A stretch of DNA of 64,000 bases from Paraclostridium sordellii (GCF_000953675.1 NZ_LN679998.1:519911-583910), one strand, 5' to 3'. Counted from the stretch's first letter, positions 24,976-33,288 are shown. Translations and numbers: made by a program. The notes: generated from the sequence alone by a model not told the origin.

Positions 24976-26076
24976 TCATTTTTGAATAAGACGAATTATT
25001 TTATCATCAGATAAATCAGGATTTCCTCTACCATCCCTATTACTTGTTGAAATATATATGGATCCATCTTTTCCATAAACAACTTCACGCAAACGCCCAT
25101 ACTCATTCTTTAAATATGATTCTATACTTTTTACTAGAGTTCCATCTTTATTTAAGGATATATTAAGTAGTTGCTGACCACGAAGTGTTGCAACCAATAA
25201 ATTATCTTTCCAGGGTCCTTGATTTACAAAAGCAATTCCAGAAGGAGCCCAAGTATCTTCTTGGCTTTGTACTAGAGGTTTTGTTACTAAAATTTCAGAG
25301 GATTCTTCATCTCCTTGGACAATAGGCCATCCGTAATTTGATCCAGGATTTATTATATTTATTTCATCATGTGCCGATTGGCCATGTTCTGATGAATATA
25401 GCATATTATTTGAGTTCCAAGCTAAACCTTGAGGATTTCGATGACCTAAGCTGTAGATAGGAGAATTAGAAAAAGGATTATCACTAGGAATACTGCCATC
25501 TAATTCTATACGAAGTATTTTCCCAGCTAGACTTGTTATATCTTGAGCTAAATCAGGATTACCAGCATCACCTGTCGTTATATAGAGTTTTTTATCAGGA
25601 CCTATTTTAATTCTACCTCCATTATGAATCTGACTTCCAGGAATTCTATCTAAAAGAATTTGGTCGATAGATGCTTTGTTATTTCTTTCAACTAACTTTA
25701 TGACACGGTTATAAAGTTTATTACCTTCTGAGTATGAAGACATGACATATAAAAAATGATTTTGTGAAAAGTTTGGATCAAGTGCTATACCCATTAAACC
25801 ACCTTCACCTTGACTTATAAATGGAGATCTAAAGGTGATAAGTGGATTTGGGTTTAGATTACTATTTTCGATAACTCTAATTGAACCAGACCTTTCTGTA
25901 AAATATATTTTTCCTTCATCACTAATAGCTATTGCCCAAGGGACATTTAAATTTTCAGCTACGATTTCAATTTTATAAGGAAATTGTCTTGATTTTAATG
26001 GCTTTATTTTTATTTTTTTATTTTTGTGATTAGGAAATATTGTATTAGATAAAAAATTATATATTATTTTTTTCAT
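24976..26076 (-). CDS. PQQ-dependent-type soluble sugar dehydrogenase (GSDH family)
   Basis: A 366-residue six-bladed beta-propeller of the glucose/sorbosone dehydrogenase family. Family marks are VPWAIAISDEGKIYFTERSG, GEGGLMGIALDPNF, the catalytic-histidine segment SQIHNGGRIKIGPDKKLYITTGD, and YSLGHRNPQGLAW. Known members oxidise aldoses in the periplasm with PQQ and calcium. There is no clear signal peptide: the N-terminus MKKIIYNFLSNTIFPNHKNK is only weakly hydrophobic, so location is uncertain. ATG at 26076 follows GGAGGGTAGTCCT. No PQQ synthesis gene is visible, and an anaerobe is an unexpected host, so the cofactor may differ or be scavenged. Confidence 0.85.
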   Translation of the reverse strand: MKKIIYNFLSNTIFPNHKNKKIKIKPLKSRQFPYKIEIVAENLNVPWAIAISDEGKIYFTERSGSIRVIENSNLNPNPLITFRSPFISQGEGGLMGIALDPNFSQNHFLYVMSSYSEGNKLYNRVIKLVERNNKASIDQILLDRIPGSQIHNGGRIKIGPDKKLYITTGDAGNPDLAQDITSLAGKILRIELDGSIPSDNPFSNSPIYSLGHRNPQGLAWNSNNMLYSSEHGQSAHDEINIINPGSNYGWPIVQGDEESSEILVTKPLVQSQEDTWAPSGIAFVNQGPWKDNLLVATLRGQQLLNISLNKDGTLVKSIESYLKNEYGRLREVVYGKDGSIYISTSNRDGRGNPDLSDDKIIRLIQK

Positions 26077-26156
26077 AGGACTACCCTCCAAAATATTTTA
26101 TAATTAATATATTATTCTTAAAAGTAATTAAAGTTCTTATGGGATAAAGATAAAGG

Positions 26157-26196
26157 AAAAAGCGCAGTAAATTATTATAATTCATTGTGCTTTTTT
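26157..26196. terminator. Orphan composite hairpin in divergent region
   Basis: AAAAAGCGCA (26157-26166) pairs with TGTGCTTTTT (26186-26195); an inner AATTA/TAATT stem (26070s block, 26170-26182) continues it. T runs exist on both strands. No plus-strand gene precedes it. It is either a leader attenuator of the minus-strand dehydrogenase or the end of an unannotated short RNA. Confidence 0.5.
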
Positions 26197-26413
26197 ATTA
26201 AATTGGGGAAATATGATTAGTATTAAAAATAATAGATATACTTTTGTATTTATAAATTATATGTAGATTTATAAAATTTATCTTTTAACTCTATTAATTT
26301 GCCTATTACATTAACTTTGTTTACCAAAAAATTTCAATGAATATAATTTATAATGTTGATATTGAAAAGACTAAGTATAAATAATTTATATATAATACAT
26401 GCAAAATATGAAC

Positions 26414-26426
26414 TTTTTCGACAAAA
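26414..26426 (-). promoter_or_regulatory. Spo0A-box-like site before the ymaF-like gene
   Basis: TTTTTCGACAAAA is the reverse complement of TTTTGTCGAAAAA, an excellent match to the Spo0A box core TGTCGAA. It lies about 60 bases upstream of the ymaF-like start and just before a large palindrome. Confidence 0.5.
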
Positions 26427-26430
26427 TTTC

Positions 26431-26470
26431 ATATTATATTAAGAGGTTTTTAAACCTCTTAATATAATAT
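26431..26470. repeat. 40-bp perfect palindrome before the ymaF-like gene
   Basis: Two 19-bp arms (26431-26449 and 26452-26470) with a 2-nt centre, tip AAGAGGTTT/AAACCTCTT, ending 3 bases before the ribosome binding site region. Each arm contains TATAAT or its complement. It may be a large operator, a 5' mRNA stabilising hairpin, or a terminator for upstream transcription. Confidence 0.75.
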
Positions 26471-26487
26471 TGTGGAGAGATGCTAAA

Positions 26488-26910
26488 ATGAGCTGTCAAA
26501 ATTATAAAAGTCAAAACGATTGTAAAAAGCATTGTTCAGAAGATTACTGGGACTGGGGAAATTGGAATGATTGGCATGATTGTGATGAAGAAGAAATGAG
26601 ACATGTTCATGAATATTCAGAAAGTGTAAAATTAGCAGAAGAAGGCGATGATAGACATAACCATCGTGCTGCGGGAGTTACAGGGGAAGCTATACCTATA
26701 CAAGGTGGAACTAACCATGTTCATAAAATAAAAAATGACAATACAGACTTCCTTGATCATTTCCATAAAATATTCACTACAACAGGACCAGCAATTAATA
26801 TACCGGGAACTAATAAACATGTTCACTTAGTATCTGGGAATACTACTGTTGCTGACGGCCATTTCCATCAATTTCTTTTTACTACTCAAATTGATGCACC
26901 ACTAGTATAA
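26488..26910 (+). CDS. YmaF family His-rich protein
   Basis: A 140-residue protein. After an acidic, Trp/Cys-rich start (DDCKK-like, then YWDWGNWNDWHDCDEEE) it has YmaF-type repeats of H-x-H: RHVHEYSES, DRHNHRAAGVTGEAIP, NHVHKIKND, DHFHKIFTTTG, KHVHLVSGNTT, DGHFHQF. The evenly spaced histidines suggest metal binding, but the family has no proven function. ATG at 26488 lies 8 bases after GGAGAG; the upstream in-frame TTG at 26470 is inside the palindrome. The Spo0A-like box upstream and the family's spread among spore formers hint at a spore-related role, which is inference. Confidence 0.88.
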   Translation: MSCQNYKSQNDCKKHCSEDYWDWGNWNDWHDCDEEEMRHVHEYSESVKLAEEGDDRHNHRAAGVTGEAIPIQGGTNHVHKIKNDNTDFLDHFHKIFTTTGPAINIPGTNKHVHLVSGNTTVADGHFHQFLFTTQIDAPLV

Positions 26911-26965
26911 ATTTTGATGGAAAACTTTAATTTATAAAAATAAATTTAAAATATAATGCTTACCG

Positions 26966-26995
26966 GGACTATGATTATAATCATAGTCCTTTTTC
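26966..26995 (+). terminator. Terminator after the ymaF-like gene
   Basis: GGACTATGATTA (26966-26977) pairs with TAATCATAGTCC (26978-26989), then TTTTT. Confidence 0.85.
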
Positions 26996-27085
26996 GTTAT
27001 TTATTGAGTTATTTTTTATAAAAAATAATCTTTAAAAGTAATAAATCGAACTACTAACTATCTGAAATTATAATAGTTTGATGCA

Positions 27086-27110
27086 TAATCATTAATTTTA
27101 TTAATGATTA
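27086..27110. promoter_or_regulatory. Palindrome upstream of the TDT transporter gene
   Basis: TAATCATTAAT (27086-27096) and ATTAATGATTA (27100-27110) are perfect inverted repeats about 115 bases upstream of the transporter start. It may be an operator; no T run follows it, so termination is unlikely. Confidence 0.35.
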
Positions 27111-27224
27111 GAATGGAAAAGTCAAATAAATCTAATGGTTAAAATGGTGGTATAGTATAAATATGAACAAGATAAAACGTAATGTTTAATATAAATTAGA
27201 TAACTTAAATTAAGGGGTGGTTAT

Positions 27225-28238
27225 ATGAATAAATATTTAGATAAACTTGAAAACTTACACATAGGAATAAGTGGAACTTGTCTAGCATTTATAACACTTA
27301 GTAATTGTTGGCTAATTAAAGATATAGGATATTTAAAGCCGATTTCTATAGGCTTAGCAATTTGTATGCTTTCACTAATGTTAATTAGACTTATGAAGTT
27401 TCCAAAAGTTATGTTACAAGAGTTAAAAAATCCTGTTACAGGAACATTCTACCCAACAATTGGTATGGTAACTTGGTTAGTTTCTGGATATTTCTATCAT
27501 AAATTTCCAATTACATGCAGTGTTTTATGGATAGGGGCAGTGATTTATCATTATGGAATTGTAGTATTTTATACAATAATAAGAATTAAAGAAAGAAACT
27601 TTAATAATATAATGCCAACTTGTTTTATCATATATACAGGTATGATAACAGGAAGTGTAGCAAGTAAAGGCATGGGAGGAATAATTCCACCAATAGCACA
27701 CTTTATGCTTATGTTTGGATTTATATTTTATACTATACTTTTACCTGTAGTATTATATATAGTATTTAAAAGTGAGATATTAGATGATAAAAAATTACCT
27801 ACTGTTGGTATTGTTTGTTCTCCAGCTCCACTTGGAATAGTTGGGATATTAACTATTGATCCTAATCCAAATATATATATGTTAACTTGGTTAATAGTAA
27901 CAGGATTAATACTTTTAGTAGTGGTTTACTCATATATATTAAAGCTATTTAAAGAAGGGTTCAAACCAGCTTATGCTTCATTTACATTCCCATTAGCTAT
28001 AGCAACACTAGCAGCTTTTAAACTATCAATATATTTTAATTCAATAGGATATGAAACTTTAGGAAGTGTATTTGAATTACTAGGAAATATTGAAATATTT
28101 ATAGCGACATATGTAGTATTTTTTATACTATTAAACTTCTTAAATATGTTCTTTAAAGCTATAAATCCAAAAGTTGGAGATTATTTAGAGAAAGAAGAAA
28201 AATTAATTGGAGGGACTATATACTCTAGCAATAAATAA
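27225..28238 (+). CDS. TDT family transporter (tellurite resistance/dicarboxylate, TehA-like)
   Basis: A 337-residue membrane protein with ten hydrophobic helices, the architecture of the TDT/SLAC family that includes the TehA and malate transporters. The start LENLHIGISGTCLAFITLSN and the central MPTCFIIYTGMITGS, with GIVCSPAPLGIVGILTI, fit the family, which moves anions such as C4-dicarboxylates, sulfite or nitrite through a central pore. ATG at 27225 follows AAGGGGTGGTTAT. Single gene. The following 350 bp are the leader of an ABC-F gene, and no terminator is obvious right after it. Confidence 0.85.
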   Translation: MNKYLDKLENLHIGISGTCLAFITLSNCWLIKDIGYLKPISIGLAICMLSLMLIRLMKFPKVMLQELKNPVTGTFYPTIGMVTWLVSGYFYHKFPITCSVLWIGAVIYHYGIVVFYTIIRIKERNFNNIMPTCFIIYTGMITGSVASKGMGGIIPPIAHFMLMFGFIFYTILLPVVLYIVFKSEILDDKKLPTVGIVCSPAPLGIVGILTIDPNPNIYMLTWLIVTGLILLVVVYSYILKLFKEGFKPAYASFTFPLAIATLAAFKLSIYFNSIGYETLGSVFELLGNIEIFIATYVVFFILLNFLNMFFKAINPKVGDYLEKEEKLIGGTIYSSNK

Positions 28239-28589
28239 CAAATATTAAAATTTAAAATAAATATAAGAGAATTGAAATGTTTAATTATGGCAATTTTAAA
28301 TTTTTAAGTTTTAAATTAAATAAGTATGTAGATATTTTATAGAAAATAACATATAATGAAACTATATTAATGAAAGGGTATGGTATTTAAGAACATGAAC
28401 AATTAATTTATTTTCAATAATTTAAAGTATTATTAAATTTTAAAGACCTATTTTATAGGTATGTTTATAATGCTTAAATTAAGGAAAGTAAATTATAGGG
28501 GTGTTTTTAATTATCATACCCTTTTTATGCAAATTTTTATTAAAACTTTATACTTTCCTTATATTTAAGTAAATATAGGAGGTTATTTT
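28239..28589 (+). promoter_or_regulatory. Structured leader of the ABC-F gene, probable attenuator
   Basis: The 351-bp gap before the ABC-F gene contains a short frame MVFKNMNN (28380-28406) behind AAAGGG, a hairpin ACCTAT/ATAGGT (28446-28460), and a terminator-like hairpin with a bulge (28497-28522) followed by TTTTT. AAGGAAAGTA (28481-28490) is exactly complementary to TACTTTCCTT (28551-28560), flanking the terminator and giving an alternative fold. ABC-F resistance genes are often controlled this way: ribosomes stalled by drug on a leader frame prevent termination. The leader peptide assignment is tentative. Confidence 0.6.
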
Positions 28590-30239
28590 ATGATAATAGC
28601 AAGTATTGATAAGTTAAAGAAATTTTACGGTGATAAATTAATATTAGATATAGATAAGTTTGAAATTAAAGAAAATGAAAAAATAGGATTAGTAGGAGAC
28701 AATGGAGCAGGGAAAACAACCTTAATAAAGTTACTTATACAAGATATTGAGCCTGATGAAGGGTATATTTATCTAACTAATAGTTACTCATATATAAGTC
28801 AAAATGAAGACGATGAAAGTATATGTGAAGATAGCAAAATTAAGAGTTTACTAAATGTTCCAGATGAATATAAAGAATACCTTTCAGGAGGAGAAAAGGT
28901 TAAAGTAAGACTAGCAAATGCATTGAACGAAAAAAAGAAACTTATAATAGCTGACGAACCAACCTCTAACCTAGATATAGACAGCATAAAAATACTAGAG
29001 GATATGTTGAAAAACTATGAAGGCGCTTTATTATTAGTATCCCACGATAGGAAGTTTTTAGACTCTTTATGTAATACTATTGTAGAAGTAAAAGATAGTA
29101 AAATTAAAATATACAATGGAAATTATTCTAAATATGTAAATCTTAAAAAAGAAGAACAAAAGAGATCCAATTTTGAATATGAACAGTATATAAGTGAAAA
29201 GAAAAAATTAGAACAAGCTATAGTACAAAAAACTCAAAAAAGGGATAGTATTAAAAGAACACCAAAGAGAATGGGGAACTCAGAGGCAAGGCTTCATAAA
29301 ATGGGAGGTCAGAAAGGGAAGAAAAAATTAGATGCAAATATTAAAGCAATACAAACTAGAATAGAGAAATTAGATGTAAAGGAAAAAACTAAAAATTCTA
29401 ATATTATAGATATAAAGATTAAAGAGGGTATGGAAATATTAAGTAAAAACTTATTAGAAGTAAAAGATTTTACACTAAAGATTGAAGATAGATTACTACT
29501 TGATAATATCTCTTTTAAAATAAAAAGAGATAAAAAAACTGCTATTATAGGAAAGAATGGTTGTGGTAAAACCATGCTGCTTAAAGAAATTATTAAAGAT
29601 AATAATAAATCTATTAAAATTAATAGCAGAGTAAAAATTGGATACTTTGATCAAAGTCAGGATACTTTAAATAGTTCAATTTCAATATTAGAAAACATAA
29701 AAAAAGATTCTTCTTTTGATGAGACATTTATAAGAATAAATCTTAGCTTATTTGGGTTTAAAGGTGATAGTGTTTATAATAAGGTAGAAAATCTTAGTGG
29801 TGGAGAGAAAGTAAAAGTAGCCCTATGTAAAATTATTTTAGAAGATAATAATTTATTAATACTAGATGAACCTACAAATTACCTTGATATTAATGCTATT
29901 GAAGCTTTAGAGGATGCATTAAAACATGTAGAAAAATCTATAATTATGGTATCTCATGATAAAGAATTTATATCAAATATATGTAATTATGTTATTGAGA
30001 TAAAGGATAATAAGGTAATTGAATTTAATGGAACCTATAAAGAGTATGAGGATAGCAAAAAGAAATTAAAGCTAAGCCGTAAGGAGATAGAAAGTAAAGA
30101 AAATATGATGATTTTGGAAAATCAGCTAAGTTGTTTAATTTCATTATTATCTATAGAAACAGATAAAAATAAAAAAGATAAGTATGAAAGAGAGTATGAA
30201 TACTTATTAGAAAAAATTAAAAAAGTTAAAATGATATAA
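28590..30239 (+). CDS. ABC-F ribosomal protection protein (Vga/Lsa/CplR-like)
   Basis: A 549-residue protein with two ABC ATPase domains and no membrane segment. Domain 1 has Walker A GDNGAGKTT (about 36-44), LSGGEK and IIADEPTSNLD; domain 2 has GKNGCGKT, LSGGEK and LILDEPTNYLD. Between them (about 185-290) lies a Lys-rich P-site-tRNA-interaction helical linker with RTPKRMGNSEARLHKM. A charged C-terminal helical extension follows. This set-up fits antibiotic-resistance ABC-F proteins, which bind the ribosomal E site and displace lincosamides, pleuromutilins and streptogramin A. ATG at 28590 follows TAGGAGGTTATTTT. The long structured leader supports drug-inducible expression. The exact spectrum cannot be read from sequence. 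Confidence 0.88.
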   Translation: MIIASIDKLKKFYGDKLILDIDKFEIKENEKIGLVGDNGAGKTTLIKLLIQDIEPDEGYIYLTNSYSYISQNEDDESICEDSKIKSLLNVPDEYKEYLSGGEKVKVRLANALNEKKKLIIADEPTSNLDIDSIKILEDMLKNYEGALLLVSHDRKFLDSLCNTIVEVKDSKIKIYNGNYSKYVNLKKEEQKRSNFEYEQYISEKKKLEQAIVQKTQKRDSIKRTPKRMGNSEARLHKMGGQKGKKKLDANIKAIQTRIEKLDVKEKTKNSNIIDIKIKEGMEILSKNLLEVKDFTLKIEDRLLLDNISFKIKRDKKTAIIGKNGCGKTMLLKEIIKDNNKSIKINSRVKIGYFDQSQDTLNSSISILENIKKDSSFDETFIRINLSLFGFKGDSVYNKVENLSGGEKVKVALCKIILEDNNLLILDEPTNYLDINAIEALEDALKHVEKSIIMVSHDKEFISNICNYVIEIKDNKVIEFNGTYKEYEDSKKKLKLSRKEIESKENMMILENQLSCLISLLSIETDKNKKDKYEREYEYLLEKIKKVKMI

Positions 30240-30261
30240 ATTAAGTTGCATTCTATAAAGT

Positions 30262-30300
30262 AAAAAAACTATATTCTAAAAAGGATATAGTTTTTTTATT
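30262..30300 (+). terminator. Terminator after the ABC-F gene
   Basis: AAAAAAACTATAT (30262-30274) pairs with ATATAGTTTTTTT (30285-30297). Confidence 0.88.
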
Positions 30301-30402
30301 TTGGAAGATGAGATTATAGATTCCAGATTGATATAATTTACTTTTAAATAATTATAGTAGGTATAGTAATTTTTATTAACGCAATTAAAAATGATTATGA
30401 AG

Positions 30403-30440
30403 AAAAATAGGAAGTACTTTTGAGTGCTTCTTATTTTTTA
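30403..30440 (+). terminator. Orphan terminator upstream of the lytTR gene
   Basis: A 16-bp stem with two wobble pairs (30403-30418 with 30423-30438), TTTTG loop, T tail. No gene ends here, so it may close a small RNA or act as a leader attenuator about 105 bases before the LytTR gene. Confidence 0.6.
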
Positions 30441-30546
30441 TATAGAAAAAAACACCTTTTAATATAACAATATAACCGCTTATATATATTTTATATTATA
30501 AATAATTTTTATATCATATAATTAAGACAAGTAGGAGGAAACACAT

Positions 30547-30996
30547 ATGAAGATAGATATAGATATTGATAAAAAATACAAGGAGATACAAGTAATACTA
30601 AAGTCTCCAGATATGGATGAAGAAACACTAGAAATATTAGAAAAGTTAAAGACAAGAAAAACTAAATATATCCTTGGGAAAAAAGACAAGAAAATATATA
30701 TATTAGATATAAATGAAGTATATATATTTTACAGTGAAAATCAAAAAGTATTTGTTGAAACAAATGATTGTAAGTATGAAGTTGAAGAAAGACTGTATGA
30801 AATTGAAGAAAACTTAAAAAGTACATCTTTTGTTAGAGTATCAAAATTTGCAGTGGTAAATATGAAAAAGGTTAGAAGTATAGATATGCATTTTAATGGA
30901 AATTTAACTATGAATTTTATAAATGATAAGAAAGAAAATATATCGAGAAGATACATATCAAAAATAAAAGATTATCTAAATAATGGAGGTTTTTAG
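30547..30996 (+). CDS. LytTR family DNA-binding regulator
   Basis: A 149-residue protein without a receiver domain. An N-terminal acidic helical part (1-45) is followed by the LytTR beta-fold: KDKKIYILDINEVYIFYSENQKVFVET, then FVRVSKFAVVNMKKVRSIDMHFNGNLTMNF and ISRRYISKIKDYL, the typical F-x-R-x-H/K-x-S/F...N...S-R-x-Y end. Stand-alone LytTR proteins paired with DUF3021 membrane proteins form small autoregulated units in Firmicutes. ATG at 30547 follows GTAGGAGGAAACACAT. The next start lies one base past its stop, showing tight coupling. The AATATAAC direct repeat upstream (30461-30476 region) may be its site. Confidence 0.9.
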   Translation: MKIDIDIDKKYKEIQVILKSPDMDEETLEILEKLKTRKTKYILGKKDKKIYILDINEVYIFYSENQKVFVETNDCKYEVEERLYEIEENLKSTSFVRVSKFAVVNMKKVRSIDMHFNGNLTMNFINDKKENISRRYISKIKDYLNNGGF

Positions 30997-30997
30997 A

Positions 30998-31438
30998 ATG
31001 AACAAATATATTAAGAAATTTATAACTAGGGGATTAATTACAGGAATACCTTTTGGTGTTTTTATAGGGCAAGTTGTATTTGCGATATTTTTGTTGTTTA
31101 CAGATGTTAAAAATATAGAAACTACTAAAGAACAATATTTTGTACAACTTATATCTTCAGCATTTACAGGATTTTATTGTGTAGGTTTAAGCGTTGTATT
31201 TAATATTGAAAAATGGAGTTTATTAAAACAAACTATTATAAACTTTTTAGGAATGGCAATAGTATATTTTCCAATTGCATATTTTACAGGCTGGATGCCT
31301 AAAAATTTTATAGGAATAGCTTACTTTACGTTAAACTATTTAATAGTTTATATAGTGGTATGGATTATATTTAAATATAAAATTAGACACATAAATAAAC
31401 AACTAAGCAGGCAACTAAATAAAATCAATAAATATTAA
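30998..31438 (+). CDS. DUF3021 family membrane protein
   Basis: A 146-residue membrane protein with four hydrophobic helices (starts around residues 10, 48, 72 and 100) and a basic C-terminal tail KYKIRHINKQLSRQLNKINKY. The motif RGLITGIPFGVFIGQVVFAI at the start and YFTGWMPKN before the last helix match DUF3021. ATG at 30998 lies behind GGAGGTTTTTAGA, which is embedded in the end of the LytTR gene. It probably restrains or signals to the LytTR protein at the membrane, a role proposed for this gene pair but not proven here. Confidence 0.9.
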   Translation: MNKYIKKFITRGLITGIPFGVFIGQVVFAIFLLFTDVKNIETTKEQYFVQLISSAFTGFYCVGLSVVFNIEKWSLLKQTIINFLGMAIVYFPIAYFTGWMPKNFIGIAYFTLNYLIVYIVVWIIFKYKIRHINKQLSRQLNKINKY

Positions 31439-31604
31439 TAACAACATAGTCCAAAAAGTTTTGAAAATTTCAAAAAAATTTATATCAAATTTGTAATTAT
31501 AAATTCATTGAAAGCTTGTAATTGCATAAGGTATACTAATCATGTCGACAAAAATATTTAAAAATTACGTCATAAATAATTGGAATATAAAATGGAGGAC
31601 TTAA

Positions 31605-32474
31605 ATGATAAGAAAGATTTTACCTTTAATAATTTCAGGAGCATTAATATTAACAGGGTGCTCAAAGACTAAAGAAGAAAAGATTGAAAAAGAAGAAAAT
31701 AAAAAACTAACTTATTCAAATTTAATAGATGATAAAACTCAAAATGAAATAAAAGATATATTAATAGAAAGTAAAATTGATAAAGTTCAGTCACAATACT
31801 TTATAGATATAGTTAATAAATATAATAATAAATCTAGTTTGAATAAATTAGAAACTTCATCTAATGGATTTAAATCTATAAATACATTACAAGTACCTTA
31901 TGATGAAGGTTATCTAGGTGGAATTTGGGATTTTAAAAAATTAAATTATATGGATTTTAACTGTAGATTAACAGCATTTATATTATTTAAAGATTTTATT
32001 AAATCAGAAGGAAAGCCTAATACAGAGGACAACACATTAATGTTTGATATAGATGCTATAAAAAATAATCCTATTAGTAAATTTACAAAAGAAGAGACTG
32101 ATAAGTTTGAAAATTTATATGGAGCTATACCTGTAAAAAATTCTAAAGATGTAAAAGCACATTCAGAAGCAATAATTAAAGAATGGAAAAAAAGAAATAT
32201 ATCTTTTATAGATAATCCTAATGTATCAATGATAAATGTATTTTTACATATACCAGAAGATAGCAATGCATTTGTAGGTCATGTAGGTCTTTTAGTTAAA
32301 GATAAAGATGAATTTTTATTTATTGAAAAATATGGAGCATCTCTACCATATCAAGTATCTAAATTCAAAAACAAAAATGATGTTAAGGCTTACTTAATGG
32401 ATAGATTAGATGTAAATACATCAGATAATGGAGCTTCAAAACCTATAATTATGGAAAATGATAAATTAATGTAG
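31605..32474 (+). CDS. DUF4300 family lipoprotein
   Basis: A 289-residue extracellular lipoprotein. The signal peptide MIRKILPLIISGALILTGC places the lipidated cysteine at residue 19. The mature part has the DUF4300 pattern: LTYSNLIDDKTQNEIKDIL, VPYDEGYLGGIWDFKKLNYMDFNCRLTAF, and MINVFLHIPED...FVGHVGLLVKDKDEFLFIEKYGASLPYQ. The invariant-looking N-C-R and G-H-x-G-L hint at a papain-like or NlpC-like catalytic arrangement, but no activity is established. ATG at 31605 follows GGAGGACTTAA. It is monocistronic with a terminator. Confidence 0.88.
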   Translation: MIRKILPLIISGALILTGCSKTKEEKIEKEENKKLTYSNLIDDKTQNEIKDILIESKIDKVQSQYFIDIVNKYNNKSSLNKLETSSNGFKSINTLQVPYDEGYLGGIWDFKKLNYMDFNCRLTAFILFKDFIKSEGKPNTEDNTLMFDIDAIKNNPISKFTKEETDKFENLYGAIPVKNSKDVKAHSEAIIKEWKKRNISFIDNPNVSMINVFLHIPEDSNAFVGHVGLLVKDKDEFLFIEKYGASLPYQVSKFKNKNDVKAYLMDRLDVNTSDNGASKPIIMENDKLM

Positions 32475-32475
32475 A

Positions 32476-32510
32476 AAAAAACGTATCACTAACATGTGAT
32501 ACGTTTTTTG
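32476..32510 (+). terminator. Terminator after the DUF4300 gene
   Basis: AAAAAACGTATCAC (32476-32489) pairs perfectly with GTGATACGTTTTTT (32496-32509). It carries the same CGTATCA/TGATACG core as the hairpins at 15981 and 24911. Confidence 0.92.
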
Positions 32511-32598
32511 TTTAAATGATATTAAATTATAAGTAGAGGGTATATATAAATTATTAAATTTCAGTTTAACTAATAATTTATGGATTGGAGCTAAATTT

Positions 32599-33288
32599 AT
32601 GAATATACAAGACATTATAATAAGGATTTTATTAGCTATATTTATTGGGGGAGCAATAGGCTTTAATAGAGAGAGAGAAAATGTATCTGCAGGATTTAGA
32701 ACTCATGCTTTAGTTTGTCTAGGGGCTACTATAGCAGCATTGATTCAGGTAGAGTTAGCTCAATTAGCTTTAAATGAGATTACAACTACGAAAGCACTGT
32801 CTGGAGCCATTAAAGTAAATGATGGAAGATTTATAGGTCAAGTTGTATCCGGTATAGGTTTTTTAGGCGCAGGAACTATAATCAAAACTAAAGGTTCTGT
32901 CCGAGGTTTAACGACAGCTGCATCAATATGGTCAGTTGCTTGTATTGGAATAGCCATAGGAATAGGATTTTATAGAGTGAGTATTTTGGGAGGGATAAGT
33001 ATAATAATAGTTCTTGTTGTTTTAAAAAAAATAGAAGAAAAGTATATAACTAAAGCTAGCACTATAAAGCTAAAAGTTAAATATATATCAAAACAAGAAG
33101 CTATTAGAGAAATTCAAGAATCAATTCAAGGATATCAAGTAAACGTTGAAGGTATAGAAGTTATTTCAGATGATGAATGTATATATACATTAAGAAAATC
33201 TAAGCTTGTAGGTATAAGTGAAATTATAAGTATATTGAGTGAAAATAAAAATATAATTATGGTAACTAAACTTGATAGTACAAGTTAA
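32599..33288 (+). CDS. MgtC/SapB family membrane protein
   Basis: A 229-residue protein. The N-terminal half (1-150) has four to five hydrophobic helices and the MgtC core GGAIGFNRERENVSAGFRTHALVCLGATIAAL, then GIGFLGAGTIIKTKGSVRGLTTAASIWSVACIGIAIG. The C-terminal part is an ACT-like cytoplasmic domain. MgtC proteins are linked to magnesium limitation, phosphate balance and ATP synthase control. ATG at 32599 follows GGATTGGAGCTAAATTT. No magnesium riboswitch (M-box) is apparent in its 120-bp leader. Confidence 0.93.
   Translation: MNIQDIIIRILLAIFIGGAIGFNRERENVSAGFRTHALVCLGATIAALIQVELAQLALNEITTTKALSGAIKVNDGRFIGQVVSGIGFLGAGTIIKTKGSVRGLTTAASIWSVACIGIAIGIGFYRVSILGGISIIIVLVVLKKIEEKYITKASTIKLKVKYISKQEAIREIQESIQGYQVNVEGIEVISDDECIYTLRKSKLVGISEIISILSENKNIIMVTKLDSTS

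Larger units (their letters stand above)
26077..26487. other. Divergent intergenic region with two hairpins and a Spo0A-like box
   Basis: A 410-bp gap between the minus-strand dehydrogenase and the ymaF-like gene. It contains a terminator-like hairpin (26157-26196), a Spo0A-box-like site (26414-26426) and a 40-bp palindrome (26431-26470), each listed. The rest is AT-rich with no ORF. Confidence 0.6.
26911..27224. other. Intergenic region before the TDT transporter
   Basis: A 314-bp gap with the ymaF terminator at its left end and an 11-bp-arm AT-rich palindrome (27086-27110, loop TTT). Nothing else is recognised. Confidence 0.5.
30240..30546. other. Intergenic region with two terminators
   Basis: A 307-bp gap holding the ABC-F terminator and a second, orphan terminator-like hairpin (30403-30440). 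Only a 10-codon frame (MIMKKNRKYF) precedes the orphan hairpin; no gene is supported. Confidence 0.6.

Noticed and set aside
32511-32598. M-box or other magnesium riboswitch before the mgtC-like gene (and before mgtE)
   Set aside because: The leaders are too short and lack M-box signatures; mgtE follows era by 15 bases.
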